In this document: positions 55,979 through 64,000 of the stretch, one piece after another | How the letters are laid out: each line of letters begins with the position of its first letter | Position numbering within the stretch: the stretch's first letter is position 1 | Source of the DNA: Xenoacremonium recifei | Taxonomy: Eukaryota; Ascomycota; Sordariomycetes; Hypocreales; Nectriaceae | Direction of reading: 5' to 3' | NCBI GenBank assembly: GCA_012184525.1 | Contig: WOFQ01000034.1 | Span: 186,001 to 250,000 of the forward strand | Length of the DNA stretch: 64,000 nucleotides | Notes under the pieces: generated by a model | Databases searched by the model: none | What the model saw: the letters and a program-made list of their open reading frames with translations, nothing else | What the model was told of the DNA's origin: nothing | Made by a program: the position numbers and the translations under genes

Positions 55979-58052
55979 ATGGACTTGAACGCGGAGTGTC
56001 CTCCGCAGGATGTATCACTTTGCGAATCGAGCCATGAGGAATCGAACCCTCGGGACGGTCTAGATGCGCCCACGAGCCTTAGCTTCGACGGCTCTGATCT
56101 GCCACTAGATCCAAATGAGCAACAAATGACTTTTAGGAGCTTTATTGATCCACGAGAGACCGTACAAAGCACCGGCAACGCGATTGGTAAGCCCACATCA
56201 TGTCAAAGATAATCGTCACTCCTCACAATTTTCTCTAGGGCAGCTCTCAAACTCCGGACCTTCCAATGCAGAGCCCTTTGCCAGAGTACATGCCGAATAT
56301 GAGACATTCCCATCCTCATCTATCTCAGAGTTGTCGACACTGGGGGATGTCAACCTTTCTGGCTCGGTAGGGGGATTAACCCCTGCAGAAGCCGATTGGT
56401 TGGGGCTTCTGGCTGCCCCTTACCTTCAGCTTCAAGCCGACCATTGTATGACTGATATACTCGAACCGCAACCGGCGGACAGTTTTCCACCTAATATTTC
56501 TTATGAGCCTTTTTCACCGGTCGCCAACTACCCTTCGTTAGGGCGCCTGTCATCACCCGCGAGCATCACTAATAATACCGGCGCTCTTGATCATGGATTT
56601 TGGCCTGCAATTGGGTCTGTAGCACCGTTAGCTACCACAAGCAACCCTTCAGTTGTTGGTACTCACTCCTCGTCATACCACCAACTGGACGAACTCCAAG
56701 CCCAGTATCCGAGTTCAGGATCCATGCTACTTTCTGCTACCGACAGCACCTTTTTGCCACAGCACCATCTACCAGTCTTTAGATTCGGTCAATCCCACGG
56801 TATACCAATGCCGCTGGATTATGTTATGGAACTTGATTCTAGGGAACTCCCTGGCTTGGAAGGCGAAACGATGACGAGCACCTCCCCCGCCGATACACCG
56901 CAAGTGAACACACATCCTGCTGTACCAGTGAATCAGCGAAGATCATTCGCTGGCCCATCACGTCCGGTCGTATTGCCGCCACGTCGCTGTGGGGGTAGGA
57001 AACGTCCACTTTCAAAACAAGAGAGGGAAGCAAGAAAGAGAGCACGGAACGAAGGGGCTTGCATAAGATGCCGGCAATTGAAAGAGAAGGTGAAGTCAAT
57101 TTTAGCACTCCCCATGATTTTTATCCGAAGATTGTCTCATTATTGAGCAAGTGTTTTGGTGGTTTCCCGTGCAAAGCCTGCTGTGAGAGGTCGAAACCAA
57201 CGCTATGGAATCAACCTTGCATTAAGGCTGACTTTTTGGAAATTGTTGAGTTCGGATCTCATTTTTCAGGTGCGTTAAAAACGAACCATAAACGCTTTAT
57301 GTGATGGAATTGGAGGACCCTTCTGAAGATTCTCACCTTTCCTCCGTTAGAAACACTCTCCCTCGAGCAACGTATATTTCGAGACATGAGCGAAGACACT
57401 CTCCGAGAACTCATCACGATGACGCAAGACACATCCGCGGACCGTAGTTTTGACCGCGTTCAGTTTTCCTGGGATGGGATTAAGCTAGAAGGCTTCATTA
57501 ATTGGAAAGTAGCAACTGCTAGATTGGAACGGCTCATAAGTGCAAGCAAAAGAGGTAGCATCGCAACGCTGCTCTCTCGTCATGTGGTTAAAGAGCCATA
57601 TAAGTCTGGCTCGGGACCTACCTCTCCGGCTCCAGTGACAATTGCCGTTCTAGAGCCTTGGAAATGCTGGAGGGAATGTGTGGTAAGTCTCAAAGATTCT
57701 TAAAGCATTGCACTATTTTAAAGGTTACTCATAGGCTGGTAATCTAATACTTTTTATTGCAAAAAATCGCAAAAATCGCTTCCCGCATGTTCGAAAGAGC
57801 AACAAGAGCCCTAGTAAAAATCAGGGAGACAAATATGGCAAACGTCTGATAGAACTTCTTGCTTGGATTTCTTTTCGGAAATACGAGCTTGGTGTCTTTT
57901 GGAAGCTACAGAGATCAGTAAATCAACTCAACTCACTTCTGAACTCGGAACTCCAGGAAACAGCGGAGGACATCCTGGCCGTGCTCCTTGTTGGCTGGTA
58001 TGATGCCTCGCACGAAAAAGCTACTGAAATGACGGCAAGACAAAACTGGTAG
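55979..58052 (+). CDS. Zn(2)Cys(6) transcription factor with internal zinc cluster
   Basis: Exons 55979-56186, 56239-57089, 57152-57269, 57351-57682 and 57735-58052 give 1827 nt (608 aa), all phases closing. Unlike most fungal factors, the zinc cluster is in the middle: Cys344 and Cys347 in ACIRCRQLKEK, Cys354 (first residue of exon 3) in CFGGFPCKACCERSKP, and a last Cys in NQPCIKADF. A basic helix (GGRKRPLSKQEREARKRARN) stands directly before it. The first 330 residues are Ser/Pro/Thr-rich and acidic in places, as in an activation region. The C-terminal part (RLIELLAWISFRKYELGVFW) is conserved-looking helical sequence. It is read divergently from the PKS with 2.2 kb between them and is a candidate PKS regulator; no cognate site was identified. 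The protein may once have continued into the next ORF. Confidence 0.85.
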
Positions 58053-58128
58053 TAGTGTTATTGAGTAGCACTGACAATCAAACTAGGAGTCGGTAACGAT
58101 CTATTCAAGCCGAAGGCGACGCGTTCGC

Positions 58129-58842
58129 ATGGCATTATTCTGCTACTTGCGACTGATTATTGAAAGGCTGCCTGACTGGAGCAGATTTTGGGAGAGGCAG
58201 CGCGATTCACACCTTTCTGTACCAGCACTGTTGTTTCAAGGGTCCCTAAAGGACTTTGATACTTTCGAAAGCGGCTGCGCTCAAATCATGGATCGTATCT
58301 CGGCCATCACCGACTGGTATTATCACGAAATCAGTGGCTTGAGCGACTACCAACGCAGAGATGCACGCGAAAGGCTATCGAGCATTGAGATGCAAAGAAC
58401 CACCCTTGAAATGTCTTGGGAACACTCTGTCATTCGAAATCAGATCAAGAAGTGTATCGAACTTGTCACAACGTCCCAGGCTTCTTTGGAGGTAGCCATT
58501 GAAAGCATCCAAACTCACAATGATAGAGCCAGAACATCAAAGCAAAGGAAGGCATTCAGAATACTGGAAAAAAAGGTCAAAGAGAAACGTGGACTTCCAA
58601 GCGGAATTAAGAAAGAACTTCAAAATGCTCTAGAGCAGTTGGTGAGCGGTACCAAACCCTCAATAAGTATTTTGAACCTCAACTACCAATATCAAGAGTC
58701 CTTGGAATGCTCGGAATTCGCGGGCAGCGTTTTGGATTCGTTAAAAGAGATTCACGCCAGCATTCACGACCAGTATAATAGAATAGGTCGAAGATTGGAG
58801 AAAAGGCGCTCATCGCTCATCGCAGGATCGTGCCAAGGTTAG
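58129..58842 (+). CDS. Coiled-coil hypothetical protein or separated 3' part of the zinc-cluster factor
   Basis: 237 aa from ATG 58129; the frame is already protein-like from 58087 (ESVTIYSSRRRRVRMALF). Residues 60-235 are rich in Glu, Lys, Arg and Gln with heptad-like spacing (IEMQRTTLEMSWEHSVIRNQ, RILEKKVKEKRGLPSGIKKE, VLDSLKEIHASIHDQYNRIG), so helical or coiled-coil. It begins 35-77 bp after the stop of the preceding factor, on the same strand. GTAGTAG...AACTAG between them looks like an intron, but its phases miss by one base. It could be an independent gene or a C-terminal exon cut off by a frameshift. No known domain is recognised. Confidence 0.45.
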   Translation: MALFCYLRLIIERLPDWSRFWERQRDSHLSVPALLFQGSLKDFDTFESGCAQIMDRISAITDWYYHEISGLSDYQRRDARERLSSIEMQRTTLEMSWEHSVIRNQIKKCIELVTTSQASLEVAIESIQTHNDRARTSKQRKAFRILEKKVKEKRGLPSGIKKELQNALEQLVSGTKPSISILNLNYQYQESLECSEFAGSVLDSLKEIHASIHDQYNRIGRRLEKRRSSLIAGSCQG

Positions 58843-59540
58843 GGAACTAGAATTGAGTGCCGCCGCCGCTCGGGAGGGTGGATCAATGTTAAACAGTAGC
58901 TAGAAAGAACATAGACCTCCTGTATTTCTTAAGACTATGCTAAAATTTGGAACATTTTTTACTGGTAGTCAAAGTTTCATGAAACAAATAGAGATAAAAT
59001 TTTGGCCGTTCCCCAGGTGAGGTCCATATCCATGGTCCGTTTCGGACCGACTTGCAAGAAACTGGATATGTGAAAAGCAACAGGACTATGGCCTCCGCCT
59101 CCGGGTCAATTGCTGAACTGATCCTCAAGAGCGAGACCGAGCTTGCTAACCGCTCGAGCAAGTGCCGTATGTAGCAATACATGGAATTCGGCTCGCATCG
59201 AAGGGGTTAACTCGGCTGAGAAGAACAACGCCCCATTGAAACACGTACGCTCTTCCTCCACTTATCGCTGATCGCACCTTTATCCAGGGCTACTCCCGTT
59301 CGGAACTACGCGTTTCACGCTTCTGCGCCCACAATGTCCTACGATGACGCGCAATTGGACAAATTGTTTCAATGCCGACTTGTGTCATAGTTATTGACCC
59401 AGACGCTGAGCATTTCGAAGGCGATCACTATAAGGAAGATGATGAGGGACTTCGAAGATGTTCAATTGTCACACTGCTTTCTTGGAGCACAATAAGTGTT
59501 TAACATTCTTTTCTTCTGTTTTTGTTTCATCTCAATCAGT
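58843..59540. other. Intergenic spacer and carboxylesterase promoter
   Basis: About 700 bp. No gene recognised; T-rich pyrimidine stretch at 59500-59530 just before the esterase start. Confidence 0.45.
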
Positions 59541-61201
59541 ATGATGCATCCAAGTCCAGACCGTATGGTCGCTCTCGCTCTTTTGGGGCTGTTGCCGGCA
59601 GCGCAAGCGGCTCTTTACAACACTGTCATTCAGACCCCCAATGGCCCTGTTCAGGGGTACCCTGCCTTCAACAGCAGCCCTGCACACATGAACCTCACTC
59701 ATTGGCGTGATGTCGCTGTCTGGTATGTCTTGCATCCCGGATCTAGCACTGCATAATCAAGAACCTGGTACTGATTTCTTGTCTTAGGAAGGGTATTCCG
59801 TTTGGAGCGGATACCTCTGGAGAGAATCGCTTCCGGCCTCCCCAAGCTGTAACACCCTGGAACTCGACGCTCAAGGCAAAGAGCTACGGCTATTCTTGCC
59901 CGTCATCCGGCACTACTTATGCAACCATCGGCGAGGATTGCCTAAATGTCAATGTTTGGAGCGCGGCCAATTCCACATCTGATAAGCTACCCGTGGTTAT
60001 GTGGAGTTACCCTGCTGGAGGCTCCAACGCTGACCCTCGTTTCGACGGCGGTGGTATGGCTGACAAGGGCGTTGTCTTTGTTAACTACAATTATCGAACT
60101 GGTCCAACCGGCTGGCTGGTGTCTCCTGAGCTGACCGAGGAGAACCTTGCTACCGTTGGTGTTAACAGCTCCGGTAACTGGGGCATGTTGGATCAATTTG
60201 CAGCTTTGCAATGGACTCGTGATAATATCGCCTCCTTCGGAGGTGATCCCGACCACATCACCGTCATGGGTCAGTCAGCCGGCTCGGCTGCTACTTATCA
60301 CATCCTAAATAGTGCCTTGACTAAAGGCAAGATTGTTGGAGCTATCATTCAGAGCGGTGTTCGCGATCCCCATGATCCCTCCGCTACCGAGCTTGCTGAA
60401 GGCTACCAGACGTATGACGTTGCTGAGGCGTACGGCAAGACCTTCATGGAGTCCGTGAACTGCAGCACGATAGCTTGTATGCGCTCCCTCCCGATGGACA
60501 CGCTCGACATCTCCGAGGTGGGCGGCACATCTGGACCATCTTTCAAGGGAACCCTTGATTATTACTGCATGCCTGACACCTATTTGAACACTCTGAAACT
60601 TGGCCTCGCACACGATGTGCCAGTCTTGACTGGAAACACGAAAGACGAGAGCGGTGCTGAGTACGGATTGAACATTACTCTTGCCGAATACCTTGACGAC
60701 TTGAACAGCACCTACTCCGGGGAGTTTGTTGACAAATTCTTCGCGGCCTACTCTGCCAATAACTCAGAGACAGCCTCGGCTGCTGAAAACGCTCAGTACA
60801 CCGATCGATCAACCGTGGGCACCCAGTTCTGGGCTGAGTACTGGATGAGCGCGCGAACCAGTCCCGTGTGGACTTACCTTTGGACTCACGCGCCCCCAGG
60901 TCAGGATAATGGCGCTGCTCACATGACCGAGATCCAGTACACGCAAAACAACCTCTACAATGTCTACTACGGCCAATGGCAGGAAGATGACTACCAGATT
61001 GCGACGAAGATGAACGATTACTGGGTCAACTTCATCAAGTATGGCAATCCCAACGGTGACGGCCAGGTTCAGTGGGATCATGTATCTGCAAACACGACAG
61101 TTACGCAGCAACTGGGCGATGGTTGGGGCCCGGAGATCATTGCGCACACGAACCAGATCAGTTTGTTCAGATCCTGGTTCGCAACCTTGACTGCTATCTA
61201 A
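59541..61201 (+). CDS. Secreted type-B carboxylesterase/lipase family protein
   Basis: Exons 59541-59722 and 59788-61201 (65-nt intron) give 531 aa; a start at ATG 59565 (MVALALLGLLPAAQA) would give a cleaner signal peptide. COesterase features: WRDVAVWKGIPFGADTSGEN, GEDCLNVNVWSA, the oxyanion region MWSYPAGGSNADPRFDGGGM, GNWGMLDQFAALQWTRDNIA, the nucleophile elbow VMGQSAGSAATYHI (GQSAGS instead of the common GESAG), the acid near TKDESGAEYG and the His in GAAHMTEIQYTQNN. Several N-x-S/T sites suggest glycosylation. It should hydrolyse extracellular carboxylic esters. It is near the PKS, so product modification is possible but unsupported. Confidence 0.92.
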
Positions 61202-61606
61202 AGCGGCCTTCAGCGGAGAGTTGGAATTTTCCCATTCGCCTAGTTACAGTAGAAGACGAGAAGCTGGTTCTCGGGTGTCGCGATTTGAGATCCGATGCTA
61301 GAGAGACTAGAGCATGCATTTTTTTGTGCAATAGGTCGCAAATTGTCATTGGGCCGGTTTTCCTTTCTTGCCAGATTCATTTTTCTAGAACTTGTGTACA
61401 GACAATTAGACGATCAAGAGCGATCAAATTTCGAACGTGACAAAGTTTCCCGTTATGTGCTTTCGTGAAAGATATCCCACGTGTTGCAAACAGTCAATAG
61501 ACGTGAAGCAGTCTTCAGGCCATATACTATGCGCCTGGAGCATACCCAAAAAACCGTCTCCTTTCATCCTTAACATTAACATGCCAAGATCCTTCCGTCT
61601 GCATGC
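61202..61606. other. Convergent spacer
   Basis: 405 bp between the 3' ends of the esterase (plus) and the MFS permease (minus). Nothing recognised. Confidence 0.5.
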
Positions 61607-63238
61607 TTAGGGACTGAATCTGAAATCTGGATGCTTCTCGCCCAGGTTATCTAACTGCTGCTGGGGCAGCTGTCGAAGGTGATCTCGTTTCCCTTGCTCA
61701 CGCTGCCTATTTTCCCACACGCTCCAACCTGAGAGCCACATCGCGCAGAGAGCGCCGAGTAGTGACAGTGCAACATTTACCATGTTACCCGGGACGTAGG
61801 CCGGAGCATCGCTGCTAGGGAATGCCAGAGCCGAAGTGATGCCACCTAATTGGCCCAAACTGCTGGCAAACGACGTTAAAGTTCCTCGTTTGCTCGCTCC
61901 AGAGACCTGGCCAGCGCTGTGTATTTGAGTCAGTTGCATTCTTAAAATCTTCCCAGGGGAGAAGCAATAGGTGCATCTTTGAACTCACCACCATCCGATT
62001 ATCGTAGGCTGGACTCCCATGATACCCAATCCCGCAAACCATAAGCCCATATAGCGAGTCCCGGTTGATTTAGTAAACGCGATACAGAAATCGCCCACGA
62101 TGCTAAGTAGGAAGCCTACGATGATAAAAGGCCCACGGATTCTCAGTTTATCGCTGGTAATGCCTACAGCCACCACCGTAATAGCGACAAGCACTCTCAA
62201 CGGAGCCGACAGAAGATTAGCCTTCATGCTACTCCAACCAAAGGTAGCCAGGATCGTTGGTTGGAAAACAGCAATAGCATAGGCCGTGTTGCAGCAAGCC
62301 AAGTACAGAATCCCAGAAATAAGCACTTTCCAGTCAGTGAGGGCCTTCATGACGCCCTTGAGAGTCATCTTGGTGTCAGGCTCCGCCATTGAGCTGTCAG
62401 CGGCCAATTTTCTAAGCAGCCACCTCTTCTCGTTCTCGTTCAAGAAGTTGGAATCCTCGGGGAAATCGAGGATAAGGAAAAAGGCGAGGATACCCGCGAC
62501 AACAGTCATGCCGCCTTCTATAAAGAAGATCCAGCTCCAACCGCCATAACCTCCAGTGCCATCTAAAGAGCCAAGGCCTGCACCAAGCAACCCGGACGCG
62601 ATGCCGGCAATGTCGTTGGCGACCATGAACCAAGCCATTCGTGTAGCAAGCTCGTGCCGAGAGTACCAGGTATTGATGAGGTAGACGCAAGCGGGAAACA
62701 TGCCAGCTTCAAACACCCCCAAGAGGACTCGAACAGCCAAGAACGGCCCGTAGCTTTTGCTAAATCCGACGAAAGTCACGCTGAGACCCCAGCCGAGCGT
62801 CAGACCACTGATCCAGTATCTAGGTCCAACTCGAGTCAGAATCATGTTGGAGGGAATGCCGAGAAGAATATATGGGATGTAGAATACTAAGTGCGTGAAC
62901 CGTGTTAGCGGGGAGAGTCTCGATAGTTATCACGAGAGGTGATTCAGGTGGAAGATGGAAGATGGCTTACTCATGACAGCCACATTGAAGTCATTGCCCT
63001 TCATGTGAAGATCCTTTTCCATCCCCCAGAGTCTTGCGTTTCCGATATTGACGCGGTCCAAGAACGCTAGGGTATAAAGCAGGATGAGGATGGGTAGAAG
63101 ACGGAAGTCAACCTTTCGTCTAATTCTTCTCGCCTCGGCCTCGTCGATCTCAAGGTCTTCGCCATCGCTTCGTTCACGGTGGTCAAATTCGTGTTTGCCT
63201 TGCAGGTCGACATTCTCAACTTCCAGCATCTCCTGCAT
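61607..63238 (-). CDS. MFS permease, anion:cation symporter family (Dal5/Tna1-like)
   Basis: Exons 63238-62971, 62886-61989 and 61916-61607 give 1476 nt (491 aa), all phases closing. ATG 63238 starts an acidic cytosolic tail, followed by KVDFRLLPILILLYTLAFLD and RVNIGNARLWGMEKDLHM, the TM1 signature of the ACS family. Other family elements are IPSNMILTRVGPRYWISG, GFSKSYGPFLAVRVLLGVFE-AGMFPACVYLI, YSRHELATRMAWFMVAN, GWSWIFFIEGG and LDFPED. The last TM helices read GTLTSFASSLGQLGGITSAL and MVNVALSLLGALCAMWLSGW. Relatives import allantoate, nicotinate, pantothenate or other organic anions with protons. The gene lies convergent to the carboxylesterase, so import of an esterase product is conceivable. 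Confidence 0.92.
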
Positions 63239-64000
63239 CGTGTTGATCGTGCAAGGATGCGATACCTAACGAAGGCTATTGGAGATAATGAAGAGGCAGA
63301 TGTGTCTCTATAAGTAGCGAAGGTCGAGTAATATGAAGTGACCTTGGGGGACCGGGCTTGAGGCGACATGGAGGAGACGGGGACCGAGTATTTATGCACT
63401 GCACTGAGGAACTCTGGGGATCTAAGGGATGCAAATTCAGGCCTAGGTTTTCTCCAGAATCCAAGTCATTGATTCGACGGGTTCTCAATGCGGGGTCTGC
63501 TAGTTTAGTCCAACTCTGGGGACCCCATGGGATTACTCCCGAAGTTGTTGATAGGTTAGAGGCCGAGAGAAACATGCCGACACGAAACAGTTATCCAACT
63601 CGAGGGTAAATTGGTATCTGATTGACTTGTCTATAATCCTTTAAGAGAAATAGAACAGAATCTGAAGACTATGAAACAATTTGGTGAAGTCTCCCTCTAA
63701 CTGCCCAGGCCGACATGTCAAGTTGACAAAAGTCGGCAAACACGATCCTTGCTATGTAGCAGCGATCATTACTCGGTGGCCAAGGGCGTGGTCGCAAACT
63801 CAATTCTCAACCGGGTTCCGAGGCCGTGAGATACCGCCGCATGCAAATCCACATTCTCAAAAGTACAGACCAGATTCGGTTGCGATGTCCGGAAAGTCAC
63901 GGGAAAGGCCGGTAAGGTGAGGAAAGCGGGGAAACCGGCTTCAGATGACGGGATACTGCGTCCACATCTCTAACTGGTTGCGAGATAAGATAATGAAACT
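63239..64000. other. Promoter side of the MFS permease to window end; no gene recognised
   Basis: 762 bp. Short frames on both strands have no recognisable features. A GC-rich stretch near 63900-63950 contains several CGG/CCGG triplets but no clear palindrome. Confidence 0.45.

Overview
The window is nuclear DNA of a filamentous ascomycete (Pezizomycotina, most likely a Sordariomycete). The evidence is short 47-115 nt GT-AG introns with CTNAC-type branch sites, a HET-domain gene, Zn(2)Cys(6) regulators, a Pth11/rhodopsin-like membrane protein, a highly reducing polyketide synthase, PAN-domain cell-wall glycoproteins and a PL1 pectate lyase. All exon joins were made by eye from splice consensus and frame. 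For most spliced genes the exon lengths sum to a whole number of codons; exceptions are stated.

Layout. 0-5.1 kb: the 3' part of a short-chain dehydrogenase, a seven-TM rhodopsin-domain protein and an alpha/beta-hydrolase. 6.6-11.1 kb: a beta-carbonic anhydrase and a Ulp1-like protein that seems to have lost its catalytic cysteine. 13.7-18.3 kb: a divergent pair, an F-box/ankyrin gene and a HET-domain gene broken by an in-frame TGA. 18.6-32.5 kb: an AnmK/levoglucosan-kinase-family sugar kinase, two Zn(2)Cys(6) factors, an RTA1-type membrane protein, an MFS sugar transporter, a Gfo/Idh/MocA oxidoreductase and an SDR. 35.4-41.6 kb: a secreted 1248-residue PAN/Apple glycoprotein and a pectate lyase. 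41.9-46.0 kb: two tandem paralogues (DUF7924-like), the second interrupted by TAG. 46.2-53.8 kb: a complete HR-PKS (KS-AT-DH-MT-ER-KR-ACP). 56.0-63.2 kb: a third Zn(2)Cys(6) factor, a coiled-coil ORF, a secreted type-B carboxylesterase and a Dal5-like MFS permease.

The most interesting part is 18.6-32.5 kb. The promoters of the kinase, the sugar transporter and the divergent oxidoreductase/SDR pair all carry the 9-mer CCTCCGAGG (or its complement), in two places arranged as a CGG-N7-CCG palindrome, the classic form of a Zn(2)Cys(6) dimer site. I saw no exact copy elsewhere in the window. Fungi have no peptidoglycan, so the AnmK-family enzyme is best read as a levoglucosan (1,6-anhydroglucose) kinase. 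The transporter and two oxidoreductases, sharing one putative operator, would then form an anhydrosugar-uptake and catabolism regulon run by one of the two neighbouring factors. This is inference.

Several genes look decayed or reworked: the HET gene, the second DUF7924 copy, the zinc cluster of the 23-25 kb factor (frame does not close by canonical splicing) and the Ulp1-like protease.
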